Assembly: GCF_002846365.1 (NCBI RefSeq)
Contig: NZ_PJMW01000002.1
Span: forward strand, 5,146,001 to 5,210,000
Length of the DNA stretch: 64,000 nucleotides
Reading direction: 5' to 3'
DNA from: Nocardia fluminea
GTDB taxonomy: Bacteria > Actinomycetota > Actinomycetes > Mycobacteriales > Mycobacteriaceae
The translations under genes and the position numbers were made by a program. Shown here piece after piece: positions 8,070 to 16,651 of the stretch. How positions within the stretch are numbered: position 1 is the first letter of the stretch; each line of letters opens with the position of its first letter. Below the pieces are notes generated by a model. The model searched no databases and was not told where the DNA came from. It saw only the letters and a program-made list of their open reading frames with translations.

Positions 8070-9520
8070 CGCGCCACCGCGGGTAGCCGAACTGTCACGG
8101 CGAGCCCGTGCGGGCGCACCGCCTCGACCGTCAACGTCGCGCCCCACGCCTTGGCCAGCGCCTGCGCGATCGACAGACCCAGCCCCGTGCCGCCCGCGGC
8201 CGCGGCGGAACCGCGGAAGAAGCGCGAGGTGAGTTTGCCGAGTTCGTCCGGCGCGACGCCCTGCCCGTCATCGGCGACCCGGACCGCCACCCAGCCCGGT
8301 TCGTCGCTCGCCGCGACCGCCGTATGCGCGCCGGATCCCGCGTACCGGCACGAATTGCTCAGCGCCACATCGAGAATCTGGGCGAGTGCCGCCGAGCTGA
8401 TCGCCGCCGCGCTGTGCTTGCCCGAACCCTCCCCGCTGTTCGGCGGCGCAGTGCTGGCCGACGTCGCCGAGTCGGGTCGGCCGGCTGTGGTCAACCGCAT
8501 CCCCGCGTCGTCGAACGCCGACGCCCACGCGTCGATTCGGTCGGCCACGACCTGCGCCGGATCACACCGCTCCTCGGTGGACGCCGCCGTGCCGAAGGAC
8601 GCGGGCGCCTGCGCCACGGCGAGCTCGAGCAGATCGTCGAGGAGCGCGGTCAGCCGTTCCACTTCCGCGGTCGCACCACGAAAGGTCGCCGATGCCGGCC
8701 CGGGGACCGCGTATTCCAGCGAGTCGAGACGAATCATCAAGGCGGCGAGAGGGTTTCGCATGGCATGCGCGGTATCGGCGACGAGCTGGTGTTGGGCGTC
8801 GACGGAATCGGCGACGGCGGTGGCCATGGCGTCGACGGATTCGGCGAGGTCACGGACCTCCGGTGGGCCACCGTAATTCCGGGTGATCGGGGCGCGGCCA
8901 CGCGGCTTCGGCAGTGTCGCGGTGAGTTCGGCGACGGCGTTCGACATCGCGGCCAGCGGGCGCAACACCCAGCGGCTCAGGACCAGCGCCAACAGCACGA
9001 AGACCACCATCGCGCCGAGCCCGCCCACCGCGATCACCGCCCACACCCGTGCGATCGTCGTGCGCGCCGCGGCGGTCGAGGCCTCGATCACAACGGCACC
9101 GTTGACCTGCACCCCGGTGCCGACGGGACGGGCGATGAGCACGACCGGAGCGCTCCACGGCGTCAGCCGATCCACCTGCTGTGGGCGCTGGTTGCGCCGC
9201 GCCGCGGCCACCGCGGCCCGGATCCGCGGATCGCTCACCTCCACCCCGGCGTTGACGATCGGCGCCCCGCGAGCATCCACGACCAGGACGTTCTCCCCGT
9301 ACAGCTCGTGATAGCGGGCGACCTCGTCGGCGAGTGCCTGCACCCCGCCCGCCGACCCCGCCGCGTCGGCGAGGGTCGCGAAGCGATCGGCGTCACCGGA
9401 ACGGCCGAGCACCAGCTCCTGGGTTCGGCTGGTGGCGGCGGTCAGCGACAGCGGAATCGCGAAGGCCAGCGCCGCGAGCGCCGCGAACACGGTGAGCGCG
9501 ATCAGCAGTCTGCGGCGCAT
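8066..9520 (-). CDS. Membrane sensor histidine kinase
   Basis: 484 residues. TM1 spans about 7-28, an extracellular sensor region of roughly 120 residues follows, TM2 is about 160-185, then a HAMP-like linker. The dimerisation helix has the phosphoacceptor in DTAHAMRNPLAAL (His ~252). The ATPase domain retains an N box (NSCRYAGSG), DDGQGVAPDE and GTGLGLSIAQALA. It resembles TctE-like kinases that sense tricarboxylates or other organic acids. It sits between its response regulator (16-bp gap) and the TAXI lipoprotein (overlapping), which makes an operon of permease, regulator, kinase and binding protein likely. Confidence 0.9.
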   Translation of the reverse strand: MRRRLLIALTVFAALAALAFAIPLSLTAATSRTQELVLGRSGDADRFATLADAAGSAGGVQALADEVARYHELYGENVLVVDARGAPIVNAGVEVSDPRIRAAVAAARRNQRPQQVDRLTPWSAPVVLIARPVGTGVQVNGAVVIEASTAAARTTIARVWAVIAVGGLGAMVVFVLLALVLSRWVLRPLAAMSNAVAELTATLPKPRGRAPITRNYGGPPEVRDLAESVDAMATAVADSVDAQHQLVADTAHAMRNPLAALMIRLDSLEYAVPGPASATFRGATAEVERLTALLDDLLELAVAQAPASFGTAASTEERCDPAQVVADRIDAWASAFDDAGMRLTTAGRPDSATSASTAPPNSGEGSGKHSAAAISSAALAQILDVALSNSCRYAGSGAHTAVAASDEPGWVAVRVADDGQGVAPDELGKLTSRFFRGSAAAAGGTGLGLSIAQALAKAWGATLTVEAVRPHGLAVTVRLPAVAR

Positions 9521-9536
9521 GCCGGTCCTCGCGCAC

Positions 9537-10196
9537 TCACTCGCCCCACCGATACCCGTAGCCGCGAATGGTGGTGATCAGGCCTGGCCGGTTCAATTTG
9601 GCGCGCAGCCCGGTCATGTGGACATCGAGCGAGCGCGAGACCGCGACGAACGCGTCGCCCCAGATGCGGTCCATCAGCTGCTGCCTGCTCACCGCCGCAC
9701 CCGGCCGTTCCACCAGGACCTCGACCAGCTCGAATTCCTTCTGGGTCAGCGCGATCGGGGCACCGGCCACCTCGACGATTCTCGCCCGCAGATCTACCCG
9801 GACATCACCGGTCACGACTTCGGCCCTGGCCTGTGTGGCCACGGCCGCGGCCCGGCGCAGAACGGTCTCGAGCCGCGCCATCAGCTCGGCGATCCGCGGC
9901 GGCTTGACCACGTAGTCGTCCGCTCCGCCACGCAGGCCACGCACGATGGAACGTTCGTCGCTGCGGGCGGTCAGGATCAACACCGGGATCGTGCTGACCT
10001 CCCGCAGCTGACGCAGGACCTGCAACCCGTCCGCGTCGGGCAGACCGAGGTCGAGGAGTACAGCGTCGAAGTCGCGGTGGGCGATGAGCAGATCGGCGCC
10101 ACGGCGCATGCGCTCGGCCCGGTAGCCGCGCGCGGCGAGCGCCTCCACCAGGGCGTCGCCCACTCCGTCGTCGTCCTCGACCACCGCAAGCCGCAC
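9537..10196 (-). CDS. OmpR/PhoB-family response regulator
   Basis: 219 residues. Receiver domain 1-115 has the acidic pocket EDDD (7-10), phosphoacceptor Asp49 in VLLDLGLPDADG and Lys in YVVKPP. The winged-helix domain includes LTQKEFELVEVLVERPGAAVSRQQL and the recognition-helix region SRSLDVHMTGLRAKL, ending in TIRGYGYRWGE. GTG 10196 is the start, with GGGAGG upstream; the longer open frame above it is not coding. The order with the kinase and TAXI protein resembles TctD/TctE systems. The likely target is the permease promoter around 11605-11710. Confidence 0.92.
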   Translation of the reverse strand: MRLAVVEDDDGVGDALVEALAARGYRAERMRRGADLLIAHRDFDAVLLDLGLPDADGLQVLRQLREVSTIPVLILTARSDERSIVRGLRGGADDYVVKPPRIAELMARLETVLRRAAAVATQARAEVVTGDVRVDLRARIVEVAGAPIALTQKEFELVEVLVERPGAAVSRQQLMDRIWGDAFVAVSRSLDVHMTGLRAKLNRPGLITTIRGYGYRWGE

Positions 10197-10242
10197 GCGC
10201 CGATCCTCCCATAGCGGCAGGACCGGCGCGTGTGCCGGCCGG

Positions 10243-11604
10243 TCAGCCACGCACGGCGGCCATCGCCCGTTCCGGCTCGCCCGGATCGGCATCGACGACC
10301 TCGTCGGCGTCGATGGTCGACTCGGCCGAGGTCTCCCGCATGAAGTAGTAGGTGACCAGCGAGATCGCGATGCATCCGGCGACATAGAAGAAGTACAGCG
10401 ACTCGAGGCCCGCCTTCTTCAGTGCCAGCGCGATCATCTCGGCGGTACCCCCGAAGATGGCGACCGTCAGCGCGTACGGCAGGCCGACTCCGAGCGCGCG
10501 GATCTTGGTGGGGAACAGCTCGGCTTTGACGATCGAGTTGATCGAGGTGTAGCCGGTGACGATCACCAGCGCGGTCATCATCAGGCCGAAGGCCGCGAGC
10601 GCGTTGGAGGTGTGCGCGAGCGCCGTCATGATCGGCACCGTCAGCACAGTGCCCGCGACACCGAAGAAGATGAGCAGCTTGCGCCGCCCGATCCGGTCCG
10701 ACAGACCGCCCGCGATCGGCTGGAGCACCACGAAGGCCAGCAGCGCCACGAAGTTGATCCAGGCCACGGTGTCCTTGGAGATGCCCGAGGTATTGATCAT
10801 GAACTTCTGCATGTAGGTCGTGTAGGTGTAGAACGCCACGGTTCCGCCCAGGGTCAGGCCGACCACCAGCAGGCATTCCCTCGGGTACTGCAGCAGGACC
10901 CGCAGCGATCCGCGTGCGGCGGTCTTGCCGGTCTCGGACGTCTTCTCCATGGCCTTGAACGAGTCCGACTCGTCCATGCCGCGGCGCAGCAGCATCACCA
11001 CGATCGCGCCACCGGAACCGATCAGGAACGGAATCCGCCAGCCCCAGCTGTACATCTGCTCGGACGAGAGAATCTGCTGCAGGATGATCTGCACGCCCAG
11101 CGCGACGAGCTGGCCCGCGACCAGCGTCACGTACTGGAAGCTCGAGTAGAACCCCCGCCGGCCCGGGGAGGCGACCTCGGACAGATACGTAGCGCTGGTG
11201 GCGTATTCGCCGCCGACCGAGAGTCCTTGCAGCAACCGCGCCATCAGCAGCAACACCGGCGCCGCGATGCCGATCGTCTGGAATCCGGGCGTCACCGCGA
11301 TCATCAGCGAACCCGCGGCCATCACCGTCACCGACAGGGTGAGGGCGGCGCGGCGGCCGAACCGGTCGGCGTAGCGCCCGAGCGCCCAGCCGCCGATCGG
11401 GCGCATGATGAACCCGACCGCGAACACCGCCGCCGTCGACAGCAGCTGTGCCGTGGGGTCGCCGTCGGGGAAGAACGCCTTCGCGAAGTACACGCTGAAC
11501 GCGGCGTAGACGTACCAGTCGTACCACTCGACGAGGTTGCCGATCGAGCCGCGCAGCACGTTCGCCACGACTCGCCGTTCACCACCGGCCTGTGTCGTTG
11601 TCAC
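10243..11604 (-). CDS. MFS transporter, metabolite:H+ symporter (MHS) family, KgtP/citrate-like
   Basis: 453 residues with about 12 membrane helices. The start SIGNLVEWYDWYVYAAFSVYFAKAFF, the loop motif GRYADRFGRRAAL and LLQGLSVGGEYATSATYLSE are characteristic of the MHS family (alpha-ketoglutarate, citrate, proline/betaine and shikimate permeases). The substrate is probably a carboxylate. GTG 11604 is supported by GAGGAGG 9-15 bases upstream. It is first in the minus-strand operon: only 46 bp separate it from the response regulator. Control by that regulator is inferred from position. Confidence 0.88.
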   Translation of the reverse strand: MTTTQAGGERRVVANVLRGSIGNLVEWYDWYVYAAFSVYFAKAFFPDGDPTAQLLSTAAVFAVGFIMRPIGGWALGRYADRFGRRAALTLSVTVMAAGSLMIAVTPGFQTIGIAAPVLLLMARLLQGLSVGGEYATSATYLSEVASPGRRGFYSSFQYVTLVAGQLVALGVQIILQQILSSEQMYSWGWRIPFLIGSGGAIVVMLLRRGMDESDSFKAMEKTSETGKTAARGSLRVLLQYPRECLLVVGLTLGGTVAFYTYTTYMQKFMINTSGISKDTVAWINFVALLAFVVLQPIAGGLSDRIGRRKLLIFFGVAGTVLTVPIMTALAHTSNALAAFGLMMTALVIVTGYTSINSIVKAELFPTKIRALGVGLPYALTVAIFGGTAEMIALALKKAGLESLYFFYVAGCIAISLVTYYFMRETSAESTIDADEVVDADPGEPERAMAAVRG

Positions 11605-11691
11605 CTTGGACCTCCTCTATCAGCGCGGCATTGCGCCGTCGGAGACCACTGTGTCGGTTGTCACACGGGGAACGGAAGCCGCGCGGACGGT

Positions 11692-11710
11692 TCCTAACCT
11701 TCCCTTAGGA
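11692..11710. promoter_or_regulatory. Inverted/direct repeat upstream of permease operon
   Basis: TCCTAA (11692-11697) and TTAGGA (11705-11710) flank a 7-bp spacer; the same stretch also reads as tandem TTCC-type repeats about 10 bp apart, the spacing favoured by OmpR-family regulators. It lies about 90 bp upstream of the permease start. Candidate binding site of the operon's own regulator. Confidence 0.35.
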
Positions 11711-11769
11711 CGATCGAAATCGGCGGTGGGCGAAGTGCCGGTTGGGCGTGGCTCGCTGCCGGGGCGGAT

Positions 11770-12296
11770 CTATCGCCTGCTCGCGGCGGTGACCGGCGCG
11801 AGGTCGAGCGTCCAGTCCTGACCGAGCAGGTCATGGCCGAAGCTGTGACGGGGGTCTTCGCTCGTCAAGGTGAAACCGGCGGCTTCGTAGATCCGGCGTG
11901 CCGAGGACTGAGTGGTGGTCGTCCACAACGTGACTCGCGCGTACCCGGCGCTTCGGGCGAAGGACAGCACTCTGTTCACCAGTTCGGCGCCGACCCCGAG
12001 GCCGCGCGCGGCCTCGGGGTGACCAGGAGCGTGCGCAGCTTGGCCACGCCGGGCTCGTCACCTCGCACGCAGAAGACGCAGCCCGCGCGTTCGCCGTCGA
12101 GCTCGGCAATCCAGGCGCCCTCGCGGGCGGGGTCGTGACCGGTCGCGTAGGCGCCGACGATGCCGGCGACCATGGCCTCGAAGTCGGTGTTCCAGCCGAA
12201 CTGCTCGGCGTAGACCTCACCGTGGGCCATCACGGTCCAGCCCAGGTCGCCCGGCTGATCGGCCGCCCGGATGACGACTCGCGAATCACTGCCCAT
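11770..12296 (-). pseudogene. GNAT N-acetyltransferase, interrupted by a frameshift
   Basis: Two minus-strand frames together make one GNAT protein of about 175 residues. The N-terminal part (from ATG 12296) contains LGWTVMAHGEVYAEQFGWNTDFEAMVAGIV and ends its good frame at KLRTLLVTP. The C-terminal part resumes one frame away as ARGLGVGAELVNRVLSFARSAGYARVTLW, which includes the acetyl-CoA-binding R-x-x-G-x-G/A loop. A single base appears to be missing near 12012-12018 inside a G/C run, leaving a premature stop soon after. It is either a recent pseudogene or a sequencing error. It is divergent from the TetR gene at 12362. Confidence 0.75.
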
Positions 12297-12342
12297 CAGG
12301 TCACCTCGCCCACTCTCCCGAATCACTGCAACGACTGTTTCA

Positions 12343-12357
12343 GTAGCTGTAGGCTAC
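12343..12357. promoter_or_regulatory. Small inverted repeat upstream of TetR gene
   Basis: GTAGC (12343-12347) and GCTAC (12353-12357) lie five bases before ATG 12362, between the divergent GNAT and TetR genes. Possible auto-operator. Confidence 0.3.
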
Positions 12358-12361
12358 CGCC

Positions 12362-12940
12362 ATGGCCGACGCCTCGACAACCCCCTCCGCCCGCGAGACC
12401 GAACTGCTGGAGGCCGCCTATCGGTACGTGCTCGAGCACGGGCTCGCCGACCTCTCGCTGCGCCCACTCGCCACCGCCATCGGCTCCAGCCCCCGTGTCC
12501 TGATGTTCCTTTTCGGGAACAAGGAAGGCCTGGTCCGCGCCCTCCTCGCCCGCGCACGAGCCGACGAGCTGGCCTTCCTCGGCGAACTCGCCGACCACCC
12601 CGCACCCCCCGACCTCGCCGCCGCTGTCGACCAGCTCTGGCGCTGGCTGTCCGCCCCCGACCACCAGCCCCTCCTGCGCCTGTGGACCGAGGCCTACGCC
12701 CGCTCCCTCGTCGACCCGCAGGGCCCCTGGTCAGGCTTCGCTCGCACCACCGTCGACGAATGGCTGACCCTCCTCGCCACCTTCCAGCCACCCGGCGAAC
12801 GCGACACCCCCGACGACACGGCCGCCCGCTCCCTCGCCCTGGCAGTCCTCCGCGGCGCCCTCCTCGACCTCCTCGCCACCGGCGACGAACCCCGAACCAC
12901 CGCCGCCGTCCGCCACCACGTCCGCTCGCTGCGCAACTGA
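12362..12940 (+). CDS. TetR/AcrR-family regulator
   Basis: 192 residues. The DNA-binding domain is canonical except that helix 3 ends in RVLMFLFGNKEGLV rather than YYHF, a known variant. The C-terminal domain is helical with no recognisable subclass signature. It is divergent from the broken GNAT gene and about 160 bp ahead of the large DUF6461-like gene on the same strand. The target is unknown. Confidence 0.82.
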   Translation: MADASTTPSARETELLEAAYRYVLEHGLADLSLRPLATAIGSSPRVLMFLFGNKEGLVRALLARARADELAFLGELADHPAPPDLAAAVDQLWRWLSAPDHQPLLRLWTEAYARSLVDPQGPWSGFARTTVDEWLTLLATFQPPGERDTPDDTAARSLALAVLRGALLDLLATGDEPRTTAAVRHHVRSLRN

Positions 12941-13098
12941 CCGCTGCCGAAGGCTCACGAGTTGAATCTTCGCGAAGCCGGCCGTCATTCGCCCCGTCCT
13001 GGTGCGCGGCGTCGCGACTGTCGAAACGAGACTCGGGTCTGTCCGACCCTTTGGGTACATTCTGCGGCGCAGGGTCGGGCTGACGATGTGGGGGAGCG

Positions 13099-15264
13099 AT
13101 GACAAGTATTCCGGACGCGATTGTCGAGGAACTCGGCTCGGCTGTTGTCGAGACGATGCGGGTCGTTCGGCCCCGGATTCCGGGCTCACCCGCAGCGCAG
13201 CTGGGTCGACTGGGGCTCTCGCGCAACGAATTCGGTGCGGATGGGGAAGGTGAGGCGGGGACCCGTGCCGAGCTGGGTCGGCTCGGTCAGCTGTTGCCGG
13301 AACGGCTACTCGGAGCGCTCGAATTGCTCGTCGCCGAACTTGCTGTGCCCGAGCTGCCGAACATCGGTGCCCTGCCATCCGCGCCGCAGGACGGTCGGGC
13401 CGTCGTGATCGGGTACATGATGGGCGCCTCCGAGACGACTGCGGCGATCGACAGACTGGTAGCTTTCCGCCCGGGTGCGCTGGGACTGGTCGTGGCGCTG
13501 ACCGCCCGGCTGAGCGCGCATTCCGGCGTAGCCGCACAGCTACGGACGCCGGCCGAGGACGGTGCGGTCGACGAGGACGGTATCGCGGCAGCGCACGGCT
13601 CGGCCTACTTGGCGCTGGGAGTGGCCGTGGCGACGATCGTGTTGCGAACACTGGGACAGGGCGATGATCCGGCGACGGTGATCGGCGCCGCGCTCATCGC
13701 GACGTGCCCACTGCTGCGGGCGGTGCCGATGCCCCCCGAATACGCGGTCGCGCACATCGCCGAGATTCGTGACGCGTACTTGTATCCGCGCTCTGCGGCG
13801 GGCGCTGTGCAGGCACTCGATCATTGCTTCGCACTGACCGAGTCGGATTTTCCGGCGACGGCCGATTTCGGCGCCAACGGTCTGGTCGCCACGGTCCCGG
13901 GCGGGATCGCGGTGCGGACCGGCACGGCCGATACCACCGTCTCGGTACGGGTCCACGTGTTCGAAGACGCCCCGGCCGAGGTCGACCTGACCGGGTGGGA
14001 CGAGGTCGTCGAGGTCGCGTGGACCGCATCCCGGGGACTGGCGTCGATCCTCGGTGCGCCGCCGTCCCCGGGCCACGGCGGGTACGGTTCGCTCCCGGAA
14101 CAGACACCGCCGTGGCCGGGCACCTACCGGGTCCGGGTCCACGCCACCGGTCGTGACGACGCCGATGGTGGCGAGTCCTACCAGCTCACCGTCTGGCGCT
14201 CGCCGGCCACCGACACGGTCGTGCACAAGCGAACCGACCGACTCGGTCACCGGCTGCGCGGCGAAGTCGAGCCACCTGTGGCCACCAGGCCCGAGGACGC
14301 TTACCGCTGGGTCGAGAAGTCCGCGCTCGCCGAAGCCGCGACCATCACGGTGGTCGCGGCAGGAGACCCCGACACCGTTGTTCGCGCCTTCGGAGCCGAT
14401 CCCGCCACCCCTGCTCGGATGGAGGCGCTCGAGGATCGCGCCGTGCACAACAGTGAACCGTGGATCGCGGTGGCACCCGTCACGGACGCGGTGATGGCGG
14501 TCGAGTACAACGGCTACCAAGGCAGCCATGCCCCGGAGCTGCGCGCGCTGTCGCGTGGCACCCGCGCCGCGTCGCTGTACTGGAACATCAACGGTCTGAC
14601 CCGGCTGTCGTTCGCCGACGACGGCCGGATCCTCGCGGCCTTCGAGCTCGGTGAGCCACAGCACGATCCCGCGCTGGAGCCGATCTTGCGCGACCTGGAC
14701 TTCGATGACTATCGGCACCTGATTGCCAAAGGGCTTGTCGCGGTAGAACGTTTCACAGGCAGCGCTTTCGGCGAAGACGATCTCGCGCGGATGGAAACCG
14801 CCGGAATCGGTTTCGCGGTACTCCCGTTGCTCGGTGAGCTCTACCCGGTGCCGCGCCGAGTCGACGGATCTCGCGCGAACCATGGCCATGGCCCCTTGGG
14901 CACCGACACCGACCTGCTGGCGGACCTGCCCGCCGAACGGCAGCAGGCGATGGCGTGGTGGGCTGTCCGCCGGGCCGCCGAGTGCTCCCACCTTGCTGAC
15001 GACCCCGATGTAATCGCCTGTCTCGCGACGCGGACCCTGACACCGGAAGCCGAACTGCGCGCCCGCCGATCGACGGTCGGGGAGCGGGCGAACTTCTGGG
15101 TCTGGTCGGCAGTGCACCACGCCACCAATCCCGACCCACTGGCCGCCGCGATCGGCACCCTCGACGCCGCACGGTACGCCGTGGGCACCGTCGCCGCCGA
15201 GTTCATCGACGAAGCCCGAACTCTGCTCGCCGACACCGCAGCTACTGATATTTCCGAGCGCTGA
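13099..15264 (+). CDS. Large multidomain protein with a DUF6461-like domain
   Basis: 721 residues, no signal peptide and no clear membrane segment. Three parts are visible. Residues 1-~212 are alanine/leucine-rich and helical with no family I can name. Residues ~213-390 alternate strands (TVSVRVHVFEDAPAEVD, YRVRVHATGRDDADGG, YQLTVWRSP), resembling small immunity-type or ComJ-like domains. Residues ~399-550 match DUF6461: TITVVAAGDPDTVVRAFG, a central VAVAPVTDAVMAVEYNGYQGS and SLYWNINGLTRLSFADDGRI. The last ~170 residues are helical. DUF6461 proteins are common in actinomycetes and uncharacterised. GGGGGAG upstream supports ATG 13099. It converges with the GGDEF gene seven bases away. Confidence 0.75.
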   Translation: MTSIPDAIVEELGSAVVETMRVVRPRIPGSPAAQLGRLGLSRNEFGADGEGEAGTRAELGRLGQLLPERLLGALELLVAELAVPELPNIGALPSAPQDGRAVVIGYMMGASETTAAIDRLVAFRPGALGLVVALTARLSAHSGVAAQLRTPAEDGAVDEDGIAAAHGSAYLALGVAVATIVLRTLGQGDDPATVIGAALIATCPLLRAVPMPPEYAVAHIAEIRDAYLYPRSAAGAVQALDHCFALTESDFPATADFGANGLVATVPGGIAVRTGTADTTVSVRVHVFEDAPAEVDLTGWDEVVEVAWTASRGLASILGAPPSPGHGGYGSLPEQTPPWPGTYRVRVHATGRDDADGGESYQLTVWRSPATDTVVHKRTDRLGHRLRGEVEPPVATRPEDAYRWVEKSALAEAATITVVAAGDPDTVVRAFGADPATPARMEALEDRAVHNSEPWIAVAPVTDAVMAVEYNGYQGSHAPELRALSRGTRAASLYWNINGLTRLSFADDGRILAAFELGEPQHDPALEPILRDLDFDDYRHLIAKGLVAVERFTGSAFGEDDLARMETAGIGFAVLPLLGELYPVPRRVDGSRANHGHGPLGTDTDLLADLPAERQQAMAWWAVRRAAECSHLADDPDVIACLATRTLTPEAELRARRSTVGERANFWVWSAVHHATNPDPLAAAIGTLDAARYAVGTVAAEFIDEARTLLADTAATDISER

Positions 15265-15271
15265 TGAAGCC

Positions 15272-16600
15272 TCAACGGGGGATTTCGGGCCGATCCCGCG
15301 AACCGGTGCTCGATTGCGCGCCGGTGCGCAGGATCCACCGGTTCTTGCCCAGCGCTTTGGCCTGGTAGAGGCAGTCGTCGGCCTCGGCGAGCAGTTCGGG
15401 AACGTGTCTGCCGGTCAGCGCGGTCACCACCGCGCCGATACTGATCGATATCGCTCGCGGTCCATCAGGGAGAATGAACGGCTCGACGACCGCGCCATGG
15501 AGCAGATCGATGGTCTTGCGCGCTTGCTCGACCGCGCACGGGGGAAGGACGACGATGAACTCGTCCCCGCCGAGGCGCGCGAGCACTTCCCGGTCGGTGT
15601 TCAGGCATCGCCGTAGGCGTTCGGCGAGTTCGACGAGGATCTGATCGCCCACGGCGTGCCCGTAGGTGTCGTTGACCGCTTTGAACCCGTCGACGTCGAG
15701 TGCGCACACCGCCGCGCACTGCCCGGGGTGGGCATCGCTGATGAGCGAGTGCAGCTCGGTGTGGAGGCCACGCCGGTTGGTCAGGCCGGTGAGCGGATCG
15801 TGGTGGGCCTGCCAGTGCAGACGTTGTGCGGCGGTGTGTTGTTCGGTGAGGTCCTGGCCGAAGCCGAGGAGATAGGTTCGCTCACCGTCGGCCGAGACGC
15901 ACTGGGTGATCGTCCAGCCGACCCACCTGGTCGACCCGTCCGGCCGGGGCTGTTCGCTCTCGAAGCGCACGGTGCCCGAATCGTTGTCGGCGAGATCGGT
16001 GAAGATGCGCCGGCGTTCGATGTCGGCGGTGTCACCGGCCAGGTCGAAGCCGTCGAGTCCCCGGAGTTCGTCGAGCGGGTACCCCATCAGCCGCTCGAAA
16101 GCCGGATTGGCGTCGATGATGCGGCCACGATCGTCACCGATGGACATCGCCACCGAGGCGTGGCGGAACGCGATCTCGAAGCCGTCGGCGGCGTGCGCGG
16201 TCACCGGCTCGGAGGTGAGACCGCGCCCGACGCCGAGGCCGAATCGCGCGGCCAGGCTCGTCATGACCTGGGATGTCGCGCCGGCGTGCTGACAGACATC
16301 GCACAGGGTCGGCAGCGAGGCGTCGATGACGGCGGGGGAGCGGAAACCGAGGTCGGCGACGGCGAGGCCGAGGTTCTCACCGGCAGCGGGATCCCATGCG
16401 GGGTTGTCCAGCGCGATCAGCACACGAGCCAAAAGCTGTTCGAGGACGTCGGCCAGCTCGTCTTCGCCGCACAGCGGGGTGGTCACCGCGACAAGTCGCG
16501 CGGCCCATTGTCGGGCGAATCGTCGAGCGGGCACCGTCGATGACACCTCCGTAGACTCCGATATCTCTGTCGAGCAGTAAAGCAAGGATTGCCTCACCAC
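15272..16600 (-). CDS. PAS-GGDEF diguanylate cyclase
   Basis: About 442 residues: an N-terminal helical sensor region to ~150, a PAS domain (FRHASVAMSIGDDRGRIIDANPAFERLMGY, ~165-270) and a GGDEF domain (DPLTGLTNRRGL to the end). The active-site GGDEF is intact at about 344-348 and no EAL domain follows, so the predicted reaction is 2 GTP to cyclic di-GMP. It is soluble. The start is uncertain: GTG 16600 gives the full length, and a TTG four codons inside has a better-placed GGTGAGG. It converges with the DUF6461-like gene. Confidence 0.85.
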   Translation of the reverse strand: MVRQSLLYCSTEISESTEVSSTVPARRFARQWAARLVAVTTPLCGEDELADVLEQLLARVLIALDNPAWDPAAGENLGLAVADLGFRSPAVIDASLPTLCDVCQHAGATSQVMTSLAARFGLGVGRGLTSEPVTAHAADGFEIAFRHASVAMSIGDDRGRIIDANPAFERLMGYPLDELRGLDGFDLAGDTADIERRRIFTDLADNDSGTVRFESEQPRPDGSTRWVGWTITQCVSADGERTYLLGFGQDLTEQHTAAQRLHWQAHHDPLTGLTNRRGLHTELHSLISDAHPGQCAAVCALDVDGFKAVNDTYGHAVGDQILVELAERLRRCLNTDREVLARLGGDEFIVVLPPCAVEQARKTIDLLHGAVVEPFILPDGPRAISISIGAVVTALTGRHVPELLAEADDCLYQAKALGKNRWILRTGAQSSTGSRDRPEIPR

Positions 16601-16651
16601 ATGCGAACATCGGATCAGCGGGGCGTCATCGGGTGAAGCGGAAATCCGTCG

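Noticed and set aside
13540..15120. Long minus-strand open frame opposite the DUF6461-like gene
   Set aside because: The plus-strand protein has domain motifs and a good ribosome-binding site; the antisense frame is Arg/Gly/Val-rich with no motif.
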